Of a DNA stretch of 64,000 nt, positions 57,362 to 64,000 are shown in pieces (the stretch's first letter is position 1; every line of letters begins with the position of its first letter). Source of the stretch: Telopea speciosissima (Eukaryota > Streptophyta > Magnoliopsida > Proteales > Proteaceae); the NCBI RefSeq assembly GCF_018873765.1, contig NC_057926.1:34332946-34396945 (forward strand). Reading direction: 5' to 3'. The notes beneath the pieces are model-generated. The model saw only the letters and a program-made list of their open reading frames with translations, did not search any database and was not told the origin of the DNA. The position numbers were made by a program, and so were the translations under genes.

Positions 57362-57459
57362 TTTTTTTTTGGATAGATAGACCTCAAGGAGAGTCGAACT
57401 CATGACCTCTGCTTTGTGAGGTATTGGTCCTTGCCAACTGAGCAACCCCTTTGGGGTAT
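57362..57459 (-). mobile_element. tRNA-derived SINE with 17-bp target duplication
   Basis: On the minus strand a ~98-bp unit starts with TTGCTCAGTTGGCAAGG, a good pol III A box, then GAGTTCGACTC, a B box, and ends in a poly(A) run. TCCGGTCTCAATTATCT is duplicated exactly on both sides (57345-57361, 57460-57476). It looks like a tRNA-like head with almost no body. Confidence 0.85.
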
Positions 57460-57476
57460 TCCGGTCTCAATTATCT

Positions 57477-58030
57477 ATTACAGCTACCCAACTCAATCAA
57501 AATATCAGGCATCAAAATTCGTTCTTATTAATACCATCCTTTGATTCAAATAGATATAGAATATAAAAAACGCAATCATTGCATACAATTGAGAGAAAGT
57601 GCATGGAAATACAAGTAAGACCAGATAATAAACTGTCTAGAAAAACCAATGCTGTTAAAACACAATTGCAAATCTTGGCCTAGGTGGAACTAGTAAGCAG
57701 TCCTTTAACCACTAATATTAAAGGATCGTTTCACTAAAGAAGTGAAGAATGAGTGTATCATGCATGATGGCACAATCAGAACAAACCGAACATATGAATG
57801 CTTCAACAATAAAACCCCACCCATGCACTGCTCAGTCCATCTCCGGATTTTTTTTAAATTCATGGGATGAAGTCACAATACTCTCTCTCTCTACACAACA
57901 TGAAAGTCTCAAACATTCATACATATATCCAAGTAAATAAAAGAGACTCTTGTCAATACCAATTAATATCAAACGATCTGTTTATAAGAAAACAGAATTG
58001 CAAGTAATCAAGCAAACTATCTATACAGTC
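57477..58030. other. Intergenic, nothing recognised
   Basis: AT-rich, no gene or repeat partner seen. Confidence 0.35.
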
Positions 58031-58044
58031 TTATGATTGTAGGT

Positions 58045-58400
58045 CATCTAAATCATACACGAAAATACATGTAACAAGGGCTTTAGATAACTTATCTATT
58101 TTGTATACAAACCAAGGTTAATGTCGACAACTCAAGCACCAAACATAACGTCACAAACCTGAAATTATGTTGAGAAACTTAATGGGTTGAGTCATATCAA
58201 TAGACATTGTCCTTAAGAGTTAAGACTGTAGACGCCCCCTATGGTGCAAATCGGGTTTTTATGAATCAGCCTCCAAGATAAAACAACCCTTGGCCCCTCC
58301 AGTAGTTTTTACGCTCCCACACTAGTCAGGTCCCATCGAGTTACATTTTGGTTGTGCTCAGTCAATAACAAGAATGGAATAACAAGACCTCTCAAAACCA
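58045..58400. repeat. Dispersed repeat, pair of 43195-43545
   Basis: Colinear with 43195-43545 as listed there. Its right side runs into a segment with a CTATATATAG box (about 58502). Confidence 0.55.
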
Positions 58401-58519
58401 ACAAAAAAAAAAACTAGAAAGAAAACTTGAGAGAATTTGAATACAGGAGAGAGTGTGTAACAACACTTGTAATTCACTTACAAAGTGTCCAAGAGCATCC
58501 TCTATATATAGAGGTGAAG

Positions 58520-58640
58520 GACCTCTTGGAGACACCCTTTCCAAGGGATGTGCCCCTTCAAGAGACGCAACGAAAAAATCGACACCATACCCCTTGGAGA
58601 CACCCTTCCCAAGGGATGTGTCCCATCAAGAGACACAATC
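58520..58640. repeat. Two ~72-bp degenerate repeats
   Basis: CTTGGAGACACCCTTTCCAA, then AAGGGATGTG and TCAAGAGAC, occur twice in tandem (58527-58571 and 58597-58640). Each unit is itself partly palindromic. Confidence 0.6.
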
Positions 58641-58735
58641 AACTTCGATAAAAAACGACCAATGTCAAACAGAACCAGAACACAGAGAGGTATTTTGAAA
58701 CTTCATTTTATAAAATACACCATTGCCTTCACAAA

Positions 58736-58737
<2 letters not shown>

Positions 58738-58773
<36 letters not shown>
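58738..58773. repeat. (TC)n(CA)n compound microsatellite
   Basis: Same composition and order as 19136-19176. Confidence 0.95.
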
Positions 58774-58811
58774 ATGCCACGTGCATTTGCACATGAAAGT
58801 TTACTAGTAGA

Positions 58812-61751
58812 CTAAAAAATCCTGTAAGACCCAATCAACTTCATCTCCATATGTGTCGGTCCAAGTAATTGCTCCAACATCTACTTGAAAAGAAAAAGAA
58901 AGAAATGCAATGTGAGCACAAAATCTTGAAATGATCACACAGATGACCATTGAGATCTGTACACTCACCTCATCCTTCACGTCTTCCAATTCATATTACA
59001 AGATATATGAAATCTGTCAAAAATAATTTCGATTGAACTGAGCAATTCAAAGGTTACGAAAAATGAAGGACAAGAAATTCCTAAAAAAGAATCAAGTTCC
59101 AGGTTGACGGCCTACCTGATCGGCGTAGACCAGCAAGTCTGATAAAGTCTCCAGCCCCTCGATTGGTCTGGAACATGGCTGCTCAGATAAACAGTTGTGA
59201 ATTGTGAGTCTAATTTTGGATGGATCATCCAAACCAAGTTGATCAGCAACTCTTTTGACAACAATCATCATATGTGTTCAGCTTTGACCTAGCAATTTCA
59301 AAAAGAGAATAGAATGAATGAGAGAATTTTATACTGAAACAAGTTAGTTAAAAATAACAGTAAAAAGCAAATGAAATATTCACTGATACTTACTGCCCCA
59401 GAAAAAAATAACCCTCATTTGGTTTCTTCAGAGATTGGAAATGAACAACCTTTTAATCATCAAATTATGTAAAGTCAAAACTTCAGATATTCAGAATCGT
59501 TAAAAGAGTAAACATTTAACTATTCTAACACTTGTAAGAAATAACCTTTCATAATATCAGTGCCATAAATTGTTCCTGACAACAAACTAACAAGAAAGCC
59601 CAGAGCAGACTAATGTATCAACTAGAACTCATAAAACAATTTGAAATAAGCCAGGTTTGCCACCTATAATATTCATGGAAATTTCAAAGTCCTTTACTCT
59701 TCAATAAAAAGTTAAAAAAATCTTGATATTCTCTAAAGACCAGCATATTTTCAGGCCACTTTCTTTTCTTAATGAATAACGGGTTTTAAAGAAGTGAAAG
59801 GAAAGCTGCACAACTATAAAGTACAAGTGTACAACAACAAGAAAAAGGACAACGGTCATCCATTCTCAAGAAGAGATTACAATAATGAGAACTCTCCCAA
59901 ACACCATAAAGTTTTCCAGTGGCTTACTCATCCACCCAGAGACATAACAATCCCATCCATTAGGGGTGTCAATCGGTCGGTTCGATCCTGGTTCAGTTCA
60001 GTTTTTTCGATTTTGGTGTGGCTTTTAGGGAAACCGAAACCGAACCAATAAGGACTTTTCGGTTTCGGCTCGGTTTCAGTTTCAGTGCAGTTTGGTTTCG
60101 TGTCTGTTTTGATTTATGATAACGGGTTGATAGTGGTTTGGATTCAGTTTGGTACCGGGTTTTTTTAAACAAGTTGGGTTCGGTTTTTGCCTATTTTCTT
60201 CTCTTTCTCTTTTCAACTACATAAAATATTTCATTAGCCCCACACTTGAAATGGAGATCAATGGAACAAGCATTGTTACAAATCAATTTCCCTATTTTCA
60301 TAACCTCATACTCATTGATTTATAACAATTTCCCTTACAACCATAAATTTGCTCACTAATATTGAAATCAATTCAATTATTCATAACCTTATACTAATTA
60401 TTTTTTATCCGTTTCATTCGGTTCGGTTTTCGGTTTGTTATCGATCGGTCCAGTGCGATTCGATTTTCAGCCGGTCCCATCATACCCCAGTCCAAAACCA
60501 ATCCAATAAGGATCGGTTCTGTTTGATCTCAGGTTTTTTCGGTCGGTCTTAAAGGTTCAGGCTAGGATTTGACACCCTTACGACCCATATTACTGAGACT
60601 TAACCGATGCATGCATCTCCAAACACCACTTCAGATGCAGTTCAGCTATTTACGCCATCAAGCGTCAAGTATAGCATCCACACAGAAGTCTTTGAACCAT
60701 CATTACCACCTTAGCTCTGCAATGATGATAAATATTCCCATTTAAGATCCTATTCCTGCTGGCCAAGTATTGCCAAAGACCCATCATCAAAGTTTATATT
60801 GAAAAGCTTGTAAGGGGGAGGATGTTCTCATGATAATAATAAGTTATATCCCAACAGGATCTGTTCCATCCTCCAAGCATACTTTTGTTCCTTCTTTCCT
60901 AAATAACCAAAATGCCAACTAGAAACAAAGGCCCAAACCATCCTTCCTATCATCCCAGAGGGAACCAATAGCCAAAATCCCATATTTTACAGCAAAGAAT
61001 ACTGCCATAAATACCTGACTAGATGGAAAAGTGAGTTTCTTGTCAATGTGTTCACACTTGACAATAGGTTCAAATGTAATTTCCTGGTCAGCATGAAAGC
61101 ATAGGCATGAAACTTGGACAAATAAAAATTCTAGATGTATGGTATAATCAAAGGGTTGTTCACAAAAACTGGAAACAAATGCCACAATTCTGCAACAGAC
61201 ATTAGATGGACTTATTTTCCTTCTTGGTGGAATAAAGAAGAAAGAAAATTGAAATAAAGGACCAGAGAAGAACCTTATAAAGTTTAATTTATTCATTAGG
61301 GCCAAAGCCAGCCATTTCATTTAGTTTTGTTAGGATATCCACAGGCTTACCGATGCCCTTAACAAAAAGCCTTCCAACATACCTGACAAAATTAAATAAA
61401 ATTTTAAAATCAATCAAGTTATTTGGTTTACCCCAAAAAAAATGTCTTGAGAAGATACAGTAAGAGGGCAAGAAACATTAAGCACTGGAACTCGATTTTC
61501 TCTGGGTCATATAGCTTGAAGAACAGAAGAATATCATATTCTGTCTTGTCCGGTGGAAGAACATAATGCAAATCCTGTATGACATAAGAGAAAAGCATTG
61601 AGAGAGCAAAAATACATGACTCATCCAAGCTTGACAATGTATTAGATTAAATTATAAAATTAAGAACAGTTACTGGCCCAAGCTCCACTTCCAAGAATAA
61701 TTTAAGTTCTGCATTATGCACTTCATCTGAAACCTCCCTCAACTGTTCAAC
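58812..61751 (-). pseudogene. UBP12/13-like ubiquitin hydrolase, C-terminal exons, disrupted
   Basis: Exons on the minus strand with GT/AG borders. 61674-61751: VEQLREVSDEVHNAELK. 61486-61574: DKTEYDILLFFKLYDPEK. 61274-61382: YVGRLFVKGIGKPVDI and MAGFGPNE. 61015-61083: EITFEPIVKCEHIDKKLTF. 59116-59288: TYDD, then QLGLDDPSKIRL. 58969-59013: ISYIL and YELED. Their order and splice phases match the C-terminal ubiquitin-like part of plant UBP12/13 (USP7 relatives), which deubiquitinate nuclear proteins. Damage: TAA where GAA is expected in the 61274-61382 exon, an extra T in TYDD, and TAA for Tyr in the 58969 exon. The exon for LEDGDII...FLEY was not found. The exon at 58812-58880 (MLEQLLG) is only tentatively assigned. 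The N-terminal protease domain is not in the window. Confidence 0.75.
59961..60580. mobile_element. hAT-like element in a UBP-pseudogene intron
   Basis: Tips TAGGGGTGTCAATCGG and TTGACACCCTTA, with CGGTTTCGG words through the body. Flanking 8-mers CCATCCAT (59953-59960) and CGACCCAT (60581-60588) match at 6 of 8. No transposase. Confidence 0.65.
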
Positions 61752-62609
61752 CTACAAAAAAGGTTGCAAAATTATAAAAAGCATATCTTTCCCATGGGCT
61801 GGAAAGCAATAACATAACCGAACCAAATATCCTGTTTATATAAACACCTGAACCAGAATCAGGAGCTTAAATTATAAGGAAAACTAATGAGGTTCAAACA
61901 ATAATTTCAACCCTTCGATAAAGATATTTTATCAAAACTACTGGCTGAGCCTAAGCAAACAGTTGAACTTAGATCAGAAAACATTTATTTCAATGTCCAA
62001 AATTTAGCACCCTTAGGTTCCACTACAGATGAATTGAATTCCCAAGAGACAAGTCTACATTAATATACCTTCCTTCAGTTATGAATACTCTAGCATTAAC
62101 CTCCATGTACCTGATGATTTTAAGGTTGATATGTTTTAACACCCTCCTTATCCCTACCCAACCAACGTGGTTCTGATATATATAAAATTAGTACCAACAT
62201 ATTAGGATCTCAAAACAGAGAAATTCCAGAATTTAGGATAAAATTCAACTAGCAAGATCCAGAGATCAGAGAGCTGGATAATCCTCTGGTTGAGTGGTCA
62301 TTTTAGGGACCAGAATAAATGCAGAAAGCAACAGCAAGATCCAATAGTCGGATCTGCTAAATCTGACAATTCCTTGTTGGAGTAGGAAACCTTAAGTTTG
62401 ACTAGTAAATAGATATTTTTCGATGATCAGCTTTCAGAATTCACATCAGTACTATCAAAAATATAATCACCACTGAAATAAGATTCAACAGAATTCTAAA
62501 ACATAGTTTTCCTGAATATCCACCAAAATACCAAATGATGATTCCAACTTGGACTAGGATTACAGCATTAAATCAGCAAAATCAAACTTGATAATAGGAT
62601 TGTGTTTAG
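61752..62609. other. Upstream of the UBP exons, nothing recognised
   Basis: AT-rich. Earlier UBP exons would be expected on the minus strand here, but I find no match. Confidence 0.35.
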
Positions 62610-63240
62610 GGCATAGTCCTTAGTTTCGGTTGAGACTTGCAGTTTCAACCAAGACAACTCGGTTTCGACTTCGTCCGAGATGAAACCAAGGGAAACGGGT
62701 TTGTACCAGGTTTCAACCTTGTTTCACAAGGTTTGACACTTGGTGTCGCCCTTGTTTCGCAAGTTCCAACATTTCCAAGGGGGATTTTGCCAACACATTG
62801 CAATTTTTGGCCAAATCACTTGATTTCTTCGTACTTTTTGGCATACTTATACTCGTTCAACCCTTCTACAGCTTGGATTTGTGTGATTGGAACTTGAAGG
62901 TAGTGGTTTTTTCCCAATTCAAATTTTTGGAAGAATTAGCACATAGATATTGCGCACAAAATATGTCATGAGATACATATGTGCTGCATTCGGAGGAACG
63001 TCACCAACATCTTCAGTGGTTCCAAGAAACTCCATATGGTAGTGAGTGTTGTATGCTTGTATTTTCCTAACCTGATGTATGTTTTGATTGTTTTATTTGC
63101 ATATTTACATTTCTAGTTGCTAAATTATATGTAGTCAGTGTTTATAATAGGGTTAGTGTACAAAAAAATCTCTGGTTTCGACCAGGTTTCGATCCAAACC
63201 TGGGATATCTCCGCATCAAAACCGAAGCCTCGATCCTTAG
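62610..63240. repeat. Possible TIR element with GTTTCGACC words
   Basis: Left end CTTAGTTTCGGTTGAGAC and a similar word complementary to CCGAAGCCTCGATCC near the right end. GTTTAGGG occurs on both sides (62603, 63239), which could be a target duplication. The open frame 62637-62897 is repeat-derived. Confidence 0.35.
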
Positions 63241-64000
63241 TTTAGGGTACTGACTGTATGAGATTTATAACCTTTGTTACCTTGATTTTCAGCAAACCTG
63301 ATGTGACAAGGAATTGTCTATCGCATAAACAGAACTTGAATTCTCAACTGCAGGCTAGAACAGGAACAGCTTTGCTATTCATCAAGAAGAAATCAAAATA
63401 TAAGAGAGTAGATCTGGGCTTCTCACTGCAAGGATTTGATTGGCTTCACCACCAAGTGTAGCCTTGATTCAACACAAGGAGAGACACTACCGATTCACCA
63501 CGAAGCAAAGCAAAACAACTTCGATAATAGAAAACATGAAATAGTATAGCCCCCCCATCCTTTATTTATAACCACTAAAAACAGTTTTAATTAGACTAGG
63601 ATACCCCTTAATTGTGCCTCCTTACAATCCGTCCATCCTTTTAAAACTTTAAAGGAAAATAAGATAATGTGAACCCATAACTTAGGTTCAATTTTATTCT
63701 TTATTATTTTTTGAACTTAATAAAATTCTAGGGGCTGGTCCGGGTCCCAGGTAATATTCGGGTTAAAAAAAACAAACTAAGACCTCTTAAATTGAACCAC
63801 TGAAACACCAGTTCAACCAAAACTTAACGAAAACACTTACAATAAAACAAAAGCAACTTTAACCAAAACAAAGTGGACCCAAGTCACATTAAGCCTGTTT
63901 AAACAAGAACCGGGCCACATTAGGCCTGGTTCTTCTTGGACTTTCTACACTGGTAAGTCTTTATTTTTGCATTAATTCTCCTTAGCTTGAAATCATGAGT
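63241..64000. other. Right window edge, LTR-like sequence of unknown family
   Basis: TATTTATAACC near 63563 read on the minus strand and an ordered A-rich right part suggest a retroelement leader or LTR, but no partner copy is in the window. Confidence 0.3.

Noticed and set aside
60919-61320. 133-codon minus-strand frame as a standalone protein
   Set aside because: It runs through two UBP exons and the introns between them; splice signals explain the conserved parts.
1-64000. Defence island, CRISPR array, rRNA or functional tRNA gene
   Set aside because: No regularly spaced direct repeats with unique spacers and no cloverleaf-capable tRNA were seen. The only tRNA-like sequence is the SINE head at 57.4 kb.

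Overview
This is nuclear DNA of a flowering plant, most likely a eudicot or an early-diverging angiosperm. It carries plant UDP-glycosyltransferases with the PSPG box, a fragment of an ABF/AREB bZIP gene, a broken UBP12/13-type deubiquitinase, and plant transposon classes: copia and chromovirus-like LTR elements, L1-type LINEs with a terminal RNase H, MULEs and hAT MITEs. I cannot name the species. There is no bacterial, viral or organellar gene order.

The host genes I trust are few. A UGT72B-type gene ends at position 91, with its body left of the window. A full-length copy lies at 19638-21059 (+), and a second full-length copy at 27375-28796 (-) faces it tail to tail. They are paralogues, probably glucosylating small phenolics. 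The 3' flank of the first copy is also duplicated behind the second. At 58812-61751 (-) the C-terminal exons of a UBP12/13-like gene survive with recognisable splice sites but carry nonsense and frameshift changes.

Almost everything else is nested mobile DNA. From 2.9 to 17.9 kb, a LINE fragment is split by a short copia-type element (Copia-A, two 1000-bp LTRs and only about 0.5 kb inside). Copia-A's 5' LTR is split by a 10.76-kb LARD-like element with 3.05-kb LTRs (target duplication ACAAT). The LARD has no gag-pol on its own strand but carries a decayed antisense ORF of the putative plant transposon protein type. From 18 to 32 kb there are hAT-type elements and MITEs, LINE remains, a SINE-like insert, and a Pack-MULE (29608-31097) that captured the start of an ABF/AREB bZIP gene. 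From 32.1 to 41.4 kb, a 150-bp MITE is split by Copia-B, whose gag is split by an almost full-length LINE (33257-39392). From 43.6 to 57.05 kb, another LINE is split by a hAT-like element and by Copia-C (47242-56216, minus strand, pol recognisable). A SINE with a 17-bp target duplication follows at 57.4 kb.

The transposon reading frames are broken, and many of their in-frame stops are explained by C-to-T or G-to-A transitions, as expected for long-methylated DNA; the two complete UGT frames are intact. I see no operon, CRISPR array, rRNA or functional tRNA gene. The most unusual items are the antisense ORF in the LARD, a degenerate GAACGGA/TCCGCTC repeat module found in both its LTRs and its internal region, a perfect 3 x 22-codon repeat in Copia-A, and the bZIP capture in the Pack-MULE.
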